A stretch of DNA of 64,000 bases from Oscillospiraceae bacterium (GTDB lineage: Bacteria > Bacillota > Clostridia > Oscillospirales > Oscillospiraceae): assembly GCA_017432615.1 (NCBI GenBank), contig JAFRIV010000020.1:1-64000 (forward strand). Direction: 5' to 3'. A model generated the notes under the pieces. The model saw only the letters and a list, made by a program, of their open reading frames with translations, was not told the DNA's origin and did no database searches. Of the stretch, positions 6,998 to 16,166 are shown in pieces. Within the stretch, counting starts at the first letter, position 1, and each line of letters starts with the position of its first letter. A program made the position numbers and the translations under genes.

Positions 6998-9298
6998 ATG
7001 AAGAGATTTTTCACCTTTTTAACGATTATCTGCCTGTTTCTGGGATTTTGTTCAGAAGCAGAGTATGCCTGTGCGGAAGGGATTGAAGTATCTTCCTACG
7101 CGGAACTGGCTTCTGCCGTGGCTTCTGCCGGAATGGACACATATATCGTATTGCTCTCTGACATTTCGATGGAAGAAACCATCGAGATCCCTTCGGGTGC
7201 AACAGTCATACTGGAATCCGTGGCTAATGCCGTGACACTTCGCCGTGCCGGCTATTCCGGACCGATGTTTACGGTTCCTGCGGGCTCCAGCCTGACAATC
7301 AAAGGCAGTCAAAACAGCAGAATTGCTTTGGAAGGTGCCGGCAGTTTATCCATAGAGACAGATTCCTCTGACTCCGGAATCTATGCTGAAGGCGGAGTAA
7401 CGGCGGAATATGTCGATTTTTCCAAATTCAGCGGAGAAAACGGAGCGGCTATCTGCCTTACAGACGATGACGGTTCCTCAGGTCTGGTCGCGCTTCAGGC
7501 ACATTTTTGCAGTTTTTCTGACAACCGCGCCCAAAAGGGCGGAGCGCTCTATATCGGCTTCGGACGTTTTGCAGAGATTACAGCTTCCGTTTTTACCGGC
7601 AACTCCGCTTTAGAAAAGGGAGATGCAGCATACGTTGTAGGACAATTGACATATGGCAGCAATAACCGTATTACAGATGCTGCCGGGCCGATGGAGCTCG
7701 GCGGAGACGGGGTCGGCTTCAATTACGGTCAGGAGGTTGTCGGTAGCGGTGATTTCAAACTATCCTATCGCACAGACGTCAATGGTACGGTTTCCTGGGG
7801 CGGAAAAGGAGAGATTCCCTCTGCAATTGAAGTAATTCTTCTTGCCGACGGCACAGAAACTGCCAGGAAGACCGTAACGCCGGACGCGGAGGGATACTGG
7901 AGCTTTTCTTTTGAAGATCTGCCCGCAGAAGTTACCTATGATATTGCGGAAAATCCGGTAGAGGGTTATCGTTTTGATAAACGCGGGGAGGCAGATGTCG
8001 GGTTTGAGATTCTGTATGCAGATGTTGCTGCACCGGAACCTTCTGTGAAGGATCTGCCACCTGAAAAAGAAAATCCTGAACAGCCTGTCTTTGAGCCGTC
8101 TCAGAGTGAGGAGGAAAGCGGGAATCCTTCTATCCAGAATCAGGCCGGAGAGTCTGATAATTCTTCTGAAGAAGCGACGGAAGCACCTTCAGCTTCTGCA
8201 GAAGCACCAGAGCCTGTTGTAATTACAAAAAACCCCACGGATGAAACGGCTAAGGCTGGTGGAAAAGTCATCTTTATCGCAAAGGCAGACCATAATTCGG
8301 GAGTTGTCTGGCATCTGATCAGTCCGGATAACACAATAGATTATGCCGGAGAAGCCATTCCGGAAGCATTTCCCGATCTTGAAATAGAAGGCCTAAATGA
8401 AGAAAGACTCAAACTGGAAAATATTTCTCCATCTCTGAGCGGCTGGAAAGCCCGTGCAGAATTTACGGGAGCGGGAGGATCTGTTTTTTCGGATGCTGCA
8501 GTGATCCATATGGAAAACGGAGAAGATAATACCACAGAGAATCAGGAGGTCATACCATCACCTCCGCCTTCCGCCACCCCGGAACCTACAGAGGAACCGT
8601 TGCCTACACCGTATGTTCCTACCCCTGTGCCTACGGTGGAGTTGGTTGAAGTGACGCCTGTCCCAATCGAGATTGTACCGCAACAGGATCCTTCCAATAC
8701 AGCGACCCCTGAACCGGCTCTTCGAATGGTCCAGGTTACAGCGCTGTGGAATGACAATGATAATGCATATGCATCCCGGCCGCCATACGTGATCGTTGAG
8801 CTCTATCGGGATGATACGCTGTATTCTACGGCTGTTTTAAATGCGGACAGCCGATGGAGTTATACTTTTACACAGCTCTCCGGCGGCAATTATAAAGTTA
8901 AAGAAGTGGCTGTAGAAGGGTATACGCTAAGCTATTCTGCGCTGGGCAATACAGTGAGTATTCTCCATACTTATAATGTGGTTCCCCAAACTCCGATCCC
9001 GACGATGATCCCCTCGACGCCTTATGCAACACCGGCAGTCTATACGCCTGCTGCCGCACAGACAGCATCTGCAGCACCTGCTCCGGCTGTAACCCCTGCT
9101 GCTTCAGTGCAGGCTTCTGAAAAACCGCAGGAGAGTTCAAACCCTTTGATTACTCCCGTCCCATCCGCTTCTGCGGGTGTTGTTGATGTTTTGCCGGCAA
9201 AACAAAGCAGTTTTGGTTTATTTGTAGGTGCCCTTGGCGTTCTTGGCGTTATTTTTGTTGCTGCGGCTGTCGTCCTGCTGCGCCGGCCCAGGAAATAA
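6998..9298 (+). CDS. Large cell-surface protein with beta-helix, Cna-B-like and Ig-like domains
   Basis: This 766-residue protein begins with a signal peptide (residues 1-28) and ends with a membrane helix followed by RRPRK. Between them are a parallel beta-helix-like region (about 30-240, with GGALYIGFGRFAEI-type turns), a Cna-B/SpaA-like domain (about 255-340), an acidic linker and an Ig-like domain (about 405-503). A Pro/Thr-rich stalk, a second Cna-B-like domain (about 575-650) and a Pro/Ala-rich wall-spanning stretch follow. The C-terminus resembles a sorting signal, but the pre-helix sequence LPAKQ is not LPXTG. AAGGAG supports the start at 6998. It is probably an adhesin or wall-anchored protein; no ligand is evident. 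Confidence 0.8.
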   Translation: MKRFFTFLTIICLFLGFCSEAEYACAEGIEVSSYAELASAVASAGMDTYIVLLSDISMEETIEIPSGATVILESVANAVTLRRAGYSGPMFTVPAGSSLTIKGSQNSRIALEGAGSLSIETDSSDSGIYAEGGVTAEYVDFSKFSGENGAAICLTDDDGSSGLVALQAHFCSFSDNRAQKGGALYIGFGRFAEITASVFTGNSALEKGDAAYVVGQLTYGSNNRITDAAGPMELGGDGVGFNYGQEVVGSGDFKLSYRTDVNGTVSWGGKGEIPSAIEVILLADGTETARKTVTPDAEGYWSFSFEDLPAEVTYDIAENPVEGYRFDKRGEADVGFEILYADVAAPEPSVKDLPPEKENPEQPVFEPSQSEEESGNPSIQNQAGESDNSSEEATEAPSASAEAPEPVVITKNPTDETAKAGGKVIFIAKADHNSGVVWHLISPDNTIDYAGEAIPEAFPDLEIEGLNEERLKLENISPSLSGWKARAEFTGAGGSVFSDAAVIHMENGEDNTTENQEVIPSPPPSATPEPTEEPLPTPYVPTPVPTVELVEVTPVPIEIVPQQDPSNTATPEPALRMVQVTALWNDNDNAYASRPPYVIVELYRDDTLYSTAVLNADSRWSYTFTQLSGGNYKVKEVAVEGYTLSYSALGNTVSILHTYNVVPQTPIPTMIPSTPYATPAVYTPAAAQTASAAPAPAVTPAASVQASEKPQESSNPLITPVPSASAGVVDVLPAKQSSFGLFVGALGVLGVIFVAAAVVLLRRPRK

Positions 9299-9332
9299 TT
9301 GTTTTGTCAGCTTTGAGAAAAAGGAGATAGGA

Positions 9333-10637
9333 ATGGATTTTCAGGAGATTTATCGGAAGAAACTTGTTACAGCAGAAGAAGTTGCTGCGCAAGTGAAGGA
9401 TAACTGGACACTCGGAATGGACTCCGGCCCGACACAGACGGATGCTATTATGGCTGCTCTCTGTGCACGTGCTGCAGTTTCTCCTCTGAAAGGGGTTAAA
9501 GTGCATACAATGCTGGATGTATATCCGCTCGGCTTCTATACTGACAATTCATTGAACGGGAAAATCAATGGAATATCGTGGTTTTCCAGCACGGGTGCGA
9601 GGAAAGCAGTTGCCTCTGGATATGCTGATTATATCCCCAATTATTATCGAGACACCTTGAAACTTATCCGGGAGTATTACGATTATGATGCTTTCTGCGT
9701 TGCTGTTTCTCCGATGGACAAGCACGGCTACTTTAGCTTGGCTACCAACAGTTCCTATTCTGAAGCGATGATCGACAAGGCCAGATATATATTTGTGGAA
9801 GTCAATGACTATCAGCCGAGAGCGGTATGCAATACACAGCTGCATGTAAGCCAGGTTGCGGCTATTGTAGAGAATTCGCATCCGCTGCCGGTACTTCCGC
9901 CGGTAATACTTAATGAAAAAAGCATCACTATAGGCAATCTGATAGCAGAGCAGATTCCGGACGGAGCCTGTATCCAACTTGGGATCGGTTCTATTCCGGA
10001 TGCTACGGGAAAAGCTCTGAAGGCAAAACATGATCTGGGGATTCATACCGAGATGTTTACGGATTCCATGGTGGAACTTTTGGAATGCGGTGCTGTCAAT
10101 AACAGCCGCAAACAGATTCATCGGGGCAAGTCGGTTACTACCTTTGCTTTCGGCTCCCAGCGCATTTATGATTACCTGGATGACAACCCTGCTATTATGA
10201 TCCTTCCGGTCGATTATGTGAATGATCCGAATGTGATCTGCAAAAATGACAACATGATGTCTATCAACGCAGCAGTGGAGGTAGATTTCTGGGGTCAGGT
10301 GTGTGCGGAATCTGTTGGACCGAGGCATCTCTCCGGTACCGGCGGCCAGGTGGATTATGTTCGCGGTGCAACCCAGAGTCATGGAGGAAAAAGCTTTATT
10401 GCATTTGAATCTACGGCAAAAGGCGGCACAGTCAGCAAAATCAAAGCAAGCCTGACGGAAGGAGCTGCTGTTACTACCAGTAAAAATGATGTGGATTATA
10501 TTGTGACCGAGTATGGTATTGCTCATCTGCGCGGACAGAGTCTTTCCAGCCGTACCAGACAGCTTATTTCCATTGCGCACCCGGATTTTCGGGATGAATT
10601 AACTTTTGAAGCCCGCAAACGCGGTATTCTCATTTGA
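9333..10637 (+). CDS. Acetyl-CoA hydrolase/transferase family CoA-transferase (butyryl-CoA:acetate or 4-hydroxybutyrate type)
   Basis: This 434-residue protein matches the class of short-chain acyl-CoA:acetate CoA-transferases. It has QLGIGSIPDATG (about 215-226), LGIHTEMFTD with the probable catalytic glutamate at residue 240, and EVDFWGQVCAESVG. The C-terminal GGQVDYVRGA and VTEYGIAHLRG motifs complete the family pattern. The length agrees with the roughly 435-450 residues of butyryl-CoA:acetate and 4-hydroxybutyrate CoA-transferases. It moves CoA between acyl groups during fermentation; sequence alone does not tell the acyl chain. AAGGAG at 9321-9326 sets the start. It heads the tight + strand gene block that continues into prfC. 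Confidence 0.85.
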   Translation: MDFQEIYRKKLVTAEEVAAQVKDNWTLGMDSGPTQTDAIMAALCARAAVSPLKGVKVHTMLDVYPLGFYTDNSLNGKINGISWFSSTGARKAVASGYADYIPNYYRDTLKLIREYYDYDAFCVAVSPMDKHGYFSLATNSSYSEAMIDKARYIFVEVNDYQPRAVCNTQLHVSQVAAIVENSHPLPVLPPVILNEKSITIGNLIAEQIPDGACIQLGIGSIPDATGKALKAKHDLGIHTEMFTDSMVELLECGAVNNSRKQIHRGKSVTTFAFGSQRIYDYLDDNPAIMILPVDYVNDPNVICKNDNMMSINAAVEVDFWGQVCAESVGPRHLSGTGGQVDYVRGATQSHGGKSFIAFESTAKGGTVSKIKASLTEGAAVTTSKNDVDYIVTEYGIAHLRGQSLSSRTRQLISIAHPDFRDELTFEARKRGILI

Positions 10638-10655
10638 TAAACGGAGTCTATCATT

Positions 10656-12248
10656 ATGTCAGACCTTACGCAGGAGATCCAGCGCCGAAGAACTTTTGCC
10701 ATCATCTCGCACCCTGACGCAGGGAAAACCACGCTTACCGAGAAGCTCCTGCTCTACGGAGGGGCGATTCAGACAGCCGGTTCCGTAAAGGGTAAAGCTA
10801 CCAGCCGCCATGCGGTATCTGACTGGATGGATCTGGAAAAACAGAGAGGGATTTCCATCACCAGTTCTGTTCTGCAGTTTGAATATGAGGGATACTGCAT
10901 CAATATCCTTGATACTCCTGGGCATCAGGACTTCTCCGAAGACACATACCGTACTCTGATGGCTGCTGATTCCGCTGTAATGGTACTGGATGCTGCCAAA
11001 GGCATTGAACCCCAGACCCGCAAGCTTTTCAAGGTTTGCGCAATGCGCAGTATTCCGATATTTACCTTTATCAACAAAATGGACCGCGAAGCCCGCGATC
11101 CGTATGAACTGATGGAGGAACTGGAAAAAGAATTCGGAATTGGTACCTATCCGATAAATTGGCCGATTGGCTGCGGTCAGGATTTTAAGGGCGTGTATGA
11201 CAGGGGAGACAGGAAAATCCTCTCCTTTGAGGATTCCCACCGCGGTCAGAGCCGAATCCGGGCTATTGAAATTCCGCTGGAAGAAAGCGAAGCAGTAGAA
11301 AAAGCTATCGGTTCACGTCTGAAAGCGACGCTGATGGATGATATTGAACTGATCGACGGTGCGGGTTATGATTTTGACCTGGATCAGGTACATGCCGGCA
11401 AGCTTAGTCCGGTATTCTTCGGTTCTGCGCTGAACAACTTCGGCGTGGAAGAATTTCTGGAGCATTTCCTGAAGATGACGTTATCTCCGTTGCCGAGAAT
11501 GGCCGGAGAGGAAATCGTTGATCCTTTTGATACGGCATTTTCTGCTTTCGTGTTTAAGATACAGGCCAATATGAATAAAGCACATCGCGACAGGATTGCA
11601 TTTATGCGTATCTGTTCCGGAAAATTTACCCGGGAGAAAGAGTATTATCATGTGCAGGGGGAAAAGGAACTGCGTCTGGCTCAGCCTCAGCAGCTGATGG
11701 CCTCTGACCGGGCTGTTATCGACGAAGCATATGCAGGGGATATCATTGGCGTTTTTGACCCGGGGATCTTCTCCATAGGGGATACGATCTGTGAAAAAGG
11801 AAAAAATATTCGGTTTGCCGGGATTCCTACTTTCGCACCCGAGCATTTTGCGTCGGTGGAGCGGATAGACACGATGAAGCGTAAACAGTTTGAAAAGGGA
11901 ATCGAACAGATTGCCCAGGAAGGAGCTATTCAGATTTTCCATGAACCCCATACCGGCTTTGAGGAAGTGATTGTCGGGGTGGTCGGAGTGCTGCAGTTCG
12001 AGGTGCTGGAATACCGGTTGAGAACGGAATACGGGGTGGAGGTACGTCGGCGAGATCTCCCGTTCGAAGCGATCCGATGGGTCGAAAATGAAGATCTTGA
12101 TTTTCATTCTCTAAACCTGACAAGCGACACCCGCCGTGTACAGGATTTTAAAGGGAACGATCTTCTCCTTTTTACCTCACCGTGGACGATCAACTGGGCA
12201 CTGGACAAAAATCCGACACTGCGTCTGAGAGAATTTTCGGAGAACTGA
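10656..12248 (+). CDS. prfC: Peptide chain release factor 3
   Basis: This 530-residue translational GTPase carries the G1 loop HPDAGKTT near residue 20, the DTPGH G3 motif and the NKMD G4 motif. The conserved KGKATSRHAVSDWM segment separates RF3 from EF-G. RF3 uses GTP to recycle RF1 and RF2 from ribosomes after peptide release. Length is normal for PrfC. It begins 19 nt after the CoA-transferase stop codon, consistent with co-transcription. Confidence 0.95.
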   Translation: MSDLTQEIQRRRTFAIISHPDAGKTTLTEKLLLYGGAIQTAGSVKGKATSRHAVSDWMDLEKQRGISITSSVLQFEYEGYCINILDTPGHQDFSEDTYRTLMAADSAVMVLDAAKGIEPQTRKLFKVCAMRSIPIFTFINKMDREARDPYELMEELEKEFGIGTYPINWPIGCGQDFKGVYDRGDRKILSFEDSHRGQSRIRAIEIPLEESEAVEKAIGSRLKATLMDDIELIDGAGYDFDLDQVHAGKLSPVFFGSALNNFGVEEFLEHFLKMTLSPLPRMAGEEIVDPFDTAFSAFVFKIQANMNKAHRDRIAFMRICSGKFTREKEYYHVQGEKELRLAQPQQLMASDRAVIDEAYAGDIIGVFDPGIFSIGDTICEKGKNIRFAGIPTFAPEHFASVERIDTMKRKQFEKGIEQIAQEGAIQIFHEPHTGFEEVIVGVVGVLQFEVLEYRLRTEYGVEVRRRDLPFEAIRWVENEDLDFHSLNLTSDTRRVQDFKGNDLLLFTSPWTINWALDKNPTLRLREFSEN

Positions 12249-12317
12249 TTTCCTTTTCCCAAGCAGCGGTTATTATGCATGAAAAAGCGGAGAAACCCGA
12301 AAAGAGAGGTTACAGCC

Positions 12318-13031
12318 ATGACAAATTTGGAACAATTCAAACAGTGGGTCGAGGAGTGCGATAATATCGTTTTCTTCGGCGGGGCGGGAGTCAGTACCGA
12401 AAGCGGTATTCCTGATTTTCGAAGTGTTGACGGGTTGTATCATCAGCAGTGGGCATATCCGCCTGAAACGATCCTGAGCCATACTTTTTTTGAAAGGAAC
12501 CCGGAGGAGTATTACCGCTTTCATCGTGAAAAACTCGTAATTGAAAATGTACAGCCCAATGCTGCGCATAAAAAACTGGCCGACCTGGAAGCGGAAGGAA
12601 AGCTTCGTGCGGTAATTACTCAGAATATTGACGGGCTTCATCAGGCTGCAGGAAGCAGAAATGTGCTGGAATTGCATGGAAGCATTCTGCGTGCTTATTG
12701 TTCCCGCTGCGGAAAACCTTTTCCGGCAGAGAGAATGAATCATGGTACCGGCATTCCGCGCTGTGACTGCGGCGGGGTGATTCGGCCGGACATTGTACTG
12801 TATGAAGAGGCACTGGATCAGGATGTGATGTCCTCTGCCATCCACTATATACGAAATGCGGAGATGCTGATCGTCGGCGGTACGAGTCTGAATGTTTATC
12901 CTGCTGCCGGATTGATCAACTATTACCGTGGAGATCGTCTCGTGCTGGTCAATTTGAGTGAAACACCTTATGACGGCTACGCGAATCTGATCATCCATGA
13001 AAAAATCGGAAAGGTGTTTTCACAGATCTGA
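12318..13031 (+). CDS. cobB: NAD-dependent protein deacylase (sirtuin)
   Basis: This 237-residue sirtuin has the NAD-binding GAGVSTESGIPDFR (residues about 22-35), the TQNIDGLH motif and the catalytic histidine in LELHG. Its zinc site is formed by CSRCG and a later CDCGG pair. VGGTSLNVYPAAG near the C-terminus completes the Rossmann fold. It removes acyl groups from lysines using NAD. GAGAGG precedes ATG 12318, which is preferred over an upstream in-frame start at 12279. The stop overlaps the region just before tmk (1-nt gap), suggesting translational coupling. Confidence 0.93.
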   Translation: MTNLEQFKQWVEECDNIVFFGGAGVSTESGIPDFRSVDGLYHQQWAYPPETILSHTFFERNPEEYYRFHREKLVIENVQPNAAHKKLADLEAEGKLRAVITQNIDGLHQAAGSRNVLELHGSILRAYCSRCGKPFPAERMNHGTGIPRCDCGGVIRPDIVLYEEALDQDVMSSAIHYIRNAEMLIVGGTSLNVYPAAGLINYYRGDRLVLVNLSETPYDGYANLIIHEKIGKVFSQI

Positions 13032-13032
13032 T

Positions 13033-13701
13033 ATGGGAAAACTGATCGTACTGGAAGGAATTGACGGGAGCGGAAAAAGCTCCCAGTATCGCCGGATTTG
13101 CTCTCGGCTGGAAAAAGACGGTATAGCATTTACTCATATTGTTTTCCCGCGGTATGATAAAGAAAGCAGTGCGCTCCTTCGCCTCTATCTGAATGGCGCT
13201 TTCGGCACATCACCCGAGGATGTAAATGCGTATACGGCATCCACTTTTTTCGCAGTAGACCGCTTTGCTTCATTTCGGGATGATTGGGGAAAGGCTTATT
13301 CCGATGGGGCACTGATCCTTTCAGACCGCTATACAACGTCCAATGTGGTGCATCAGGGTTCCAAACTGGCTGACCGTGATCTGCCCGAGTTTTTTTCCTG
13401 GCTTAGCGATCTGGAATTTAACCGTATGTGTTTACCCAGACCTGATTTGGTGATATATCTGGAAACGACTATTGAAATCTCTTTGCGCCGTATGCGTCGA
13501 CGTGAAAAATTGACACATACCCATGCGGATATCCATGAACAGGATGTCGCTTATCTGAAAAAGTGCCTGCATACAGCAGAGCTGGCATGTGACTTTTTTG
13601 GCTGGCAGCGTATTGCATGTGTGGATGAGAATGGCGCTGAACGGAATATCGATGAGAAAAATGACGAGATCTATGCTCTGATTCGACGCAGCCTTTCATA
13701 A
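13033..13701 (+). CDS. tmk: dTMP kinase-like protein
   Basis: This 222-residue protein starts with the P-loop LEGIDGSGKSS. It has the thymidylate kinase DR motif (SDRYTTSN, and VDRFASF before it) and a lid region rich in arginine (RRMRRREK). It phosphorylates dTMP to dTDP for DNA synthesis. The sequence FPRYDKESSALLRLYL differs somewhat from classical Tmk FPRE...G, so it may belong to the alternative clostridial thymidylate kinase group. The ATG lies immediately after the cobB stop. Confidence 0.85.
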   Translation: MGKLIVLEGIDGSGKSSQYRRICSRLEKDGIAFTHIVFPRYDKESSALLRLYLNGAFGTSPEDVNAYTASTFFAVDRFASFRDDWGKAYSDGALILSDRYTTSNVVHQGSKLADRDLPEFFSWLSDLEFNRMCLPRPDLVIYLETTIEISLRRMRRREKLTHTHADIHEQDVAYLKKCLHTAELACDFFGWQRIACVDENGAERNIDEKNDEIYALIRRSLS

Positions 13702-13718
13702 GGCAGAGAGGGAGTTTC

Positions 13719-14960
13719 ATGCCGGAAAGTGCAGAAAAAAGAAAAGAAGCTTTGCAGCCACTAAAAAAGACTGCAGCAGAGCGTCCCGGGGAAACCGGGA
13801 GAGCAGGTACATCTGCTTCCCAGAAAACCTCGCCGGCCAGGCTTCGCAAGCGGGAACAGAAATCAGGCTGCCTGGGCGGACTGATGTACTTTATGTTTAT
13901 CCTGTGCCTTTCTGTTTCCTTGGCATTCTTTGCATGGATGGCGGCAAGCGATATCATGGCTTTGAACAAGCGAGACTTCACAGCAACGGTTACCCTGCCG
14001 ACCAGCGCCTTTACTTCTGAAACAGTCACTGTTACCCTTGATGATGGGGAGCAGATTGAAAAAACGGTTTCCCATGCGGATATCTCTTATGTAAGCCGTG
14101 CACTTAAACAGGCAGGCCTTGTCCAGTATGATTGGCTGTTTGAAATGTTTTGCCGCCTTTCTCATTCCGATACCCGGTTTGATCCCGGAGAGTATGAACT
14201 GAAGTCCAGTTACGATTACCGCGCACTGGTGCAGAATATGCGCGCAGGAGCGGGTGCGATCGGCACGGTAGATGTGACCATTCCGGAAGGCTTCACGATG
14301 CTGGACATTTTCAAACGCTTGGAAGAAAACAAGGTTTCTTCACTGGAAGCATTTATACAGGCTGCGGCAGAATTCAATTTCAAATATGATTTTCTGGATG
14401 AAGCCGGTTATGCGGGCTCTACCCGCCTGGAAGGGTACCTCTTCCCGGATACCTATCAGTTCTATGTGAACATGGAAGCTTCATCCGCCATTAATAAACT
14501 GTTGAATAATTTCTACTTGAAGTATTCAGCCGATATGCTTTCACAGACGGAAAAAATGGGCTACTCTGTTAAGGAAATCATCACGATCGCTTCAATTATT
14601 GAAAAAGAGGCCTACTTTGACGATGACAGAGCTTATGTCGCATCCGTAATCTATAACCGTCTCAATTCAGGGATGAGTCTCGGAATGGATTCTACGATCC
14701 TTTATCTTTATCAGGATCACGAAGGAGCTCCAACTGCCGATATGCTTGCCGATACATCGCCCTATAATACCCATTTGCATACCGGACTTCCGCCCACCCC
14801 CATCTGTAATCCGGGTATGGCATCCATCCTCGCTGCACTCAACCCGCAGGAGAGCAGTTACTATTATTTTTATTCCGACGAAGATACCGGAAGGCTCAAC
14901 TTCTTTACCGGCTATGATGAATTCAATTTATATGCAAACACCCACCCGCACTCGTCCTGA
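13719..14960 (+). CDS. mltG: Endolytic murein transglycosylase MltG (YceG-like)
   Basis: This 413-residue protein has a basic, low-complexity cytoplasmic tail (1-50), one membrane helix (about 53-75) and an extracellular YceG domain. The domain has VTIPEGFTMLDIF, the SRLEGYLFPDTY-like stretch (here TRLEGYLFPDTYQF), and ASIIEKEA carrying the probable catalytic glutamate near residue 297. It cuts nascent glycan strands and sets their length. It overlaps the next gene by 29 nt. Confidence 0.93.
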   Translation: MPESAEKRKEALQPLKKTAAERPGETGRAGTSASQKTSPARLRKREQKSGCLGGLMYFMFILCLSVSLAFFAWMAASDIMALNKRDFTATVTLPTSAFTSETVTVTLDDGEQIEKTVSHADISYVSRALKQAGLVQYDWLFEMFCRLSHSDTRFDPGEYELKSSYDYRALVQNMRAGAGAIGTVDVTIPEGFTMLDIFKRLEENKVSSLEAFIQAAAEFNFKYDFLDEAGYAGSTRLEGYLFPDTYQFYVNMEASSAINKLLNNFYLKYSADMLSQTEKMGYSVKEIITIASIIEKEAYFDDDRAYVASVIYNRLNSGMSLGMDSTILYLYQDHEGAPTADMLADTSPYNTHLHTGLPPTPICNPGMASILAALNPQESSYYYFYSDEDTGRLNFFTGYDEFNLYANTHPHSS

Positions 14961-16149
14961 GCTGCTTTCCCCGGCAGGGGACTATGAAAAACTTGTTATG
15001 GCTGTCCGTTATGGGGCAGATGCTGTTTATCTCGCCGGGCGAGAGTTCGGTATGCGTGCTTCTGCTGCCAGCTTCAGCGATGAGAGCTTGAGACAAGGCA
15101 TTGCTTTTGCCCATCAAAACGGGGTGAAAGTATATGTCACCTGTAACACACTTCCACGAGAAACGGAACTGGGGCGCCTGCCGGAGTATCTGTCTTTCCT
15201 GGATGAAGCAGGCGCGGATGCCCTGATTATTGCCGATCTCGGAATGCTTTCCCTGGCAAAACGATATGCGCCGCATGCTGCAAAACATGTCAGTACACAG
15301 CTTGGGGTGGTCAACAGTGCCACGGCTTCTTTCCTTTATGAACAAGGGGCGGATACGGTTGTGCTGGCGAGAGAAGTACCGTTGGAAGAGATTCGTGCCA
15401 TTCGGGAAAATACGCCTTCTGCGCTTCGTATAGAAGCTTTTGTACACGGTGCAATGTGTGTTTCCTTCTCCGGACGCTGCCTGATCTCCAATTATCTCAC
15501 CGGGCGAGATGCGAATCGCGGCCAATGTGCACAGCCGTGTCGCTGGCGTTATCATCTGATGGAAGAAACACGTCCGGGCGAGCTGTTTGAGATTACCGAG
15601 GATAACGGCACTTTTCTTCTCAATTCAAATGACCTGCGTATGATAGAGCATCTGCGTGATCTGATAGATGCCGGTATACAGAGTTTTAAAATCGAAGGAA
15701 GAATGAAAAGCGCCTACTATACGGCAGTAATCACCAATACTTACCGACATGCAATCGATGCCTGCCTGTGTGCTCAGCCGCTTGATCCGATTTGGATTGA
15801 TGAGACGGAAAAGGTGAGCCACCGCCCCTACAGTACAGGCTTTTTCTATGGTTATCCGGGTCAGCACTACGGGAACTCATCCTATACGCAAACGGCGGAT
15901 ATCGTTGCTGTAGTGGAAAGCTGTGATGATGACGGCAATGCACTTCTTACACAACGAAACCGTTTTTATGCCGGCGATCAGCTGGAACTGATGAATCCGG
16001 AGACAGAGCCTGTTCCTTTCATTGCCGGACATCTCACAGATGAAGACGGTAATCCTATTCCGGACACGCATCGCGCTATGATGCGTTTTCATATGAAACT
16101 TCCGATAAAAGTTCCGCAATATACCATTATACGCAAAAACAGAGTTTAA
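14932..16149 (+). CDS. Peptidase U32 family protein (RlhA/YrrO-like)
   Basis: This 405-residue protein shows the full U32 pattern. It opens PELLSPAGDYEKLVMAVRYGADAVY and has the cysteine-rich HGAMCVSFSGRCLISNYLTG followed by GQCAQPCRW. FKIEGRMKS lies near residue 240. U32 proteins include collagenase-annotated YrrN/YrrO and the tRNA or rRNA hydroxylation factors TrhP and RlhA, whose cysteines bind iron-sulfur clusters. The mltG-U32 order is common in Bacillota. I chose ATG 14932, which overlaps mltG; ATG 14914 is an in-frame alternative. Confidence 0.88.
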   Translation: MQTPTRTRPELLSPAGDYEKLVMAVRYGADAVYLAGREFGMRASAASFSDESLRQGIAFAHQNGVKVYVTCNTLPRETELGRLPEYLSFLDEAGADALIIADLGMLSLAKRYAPHAAKHVSTQLGVVNSATASFLYEQGADTVVLAREVPLEEIRAIRENTPSALRIEAFVHGAMCVSFSGRCLISNYLTGRDANRGQCAQPCRWRYHLMEETRPGELFEITEDNGTFLLNSNDLRMIEHLRDLIDAGIQSFKIEGRMKSAYYTAVITNTYRHAIDACLCAQPLDPIWIDETEKVSHRPYSTGFFYGYPGQHYGNSSYTQTADIVAVVESCDDDGNALLTQRNRFYAGDQLELMNPETEPVPFIAGHLTDEDGNPIPDTHRAMMRFHMKLPIKVPQYTIIRKNRV

Positions 16150-16166
16150 TATTTGGAGGTATCCTT

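Noticed and set aside
9208..9298. LPXTG sorting signal at the end of the surface protein
   Set aside because: LPAKQ lacks the T-G of LPXTG and no sortase gene is in the window, so only a membrane anchor is claimed.
10606..10788. Small + strand frame across the CoA-transferase/prfC junction
   Set aside because: Overlaps two certain genes in another frame and has no translation signal.
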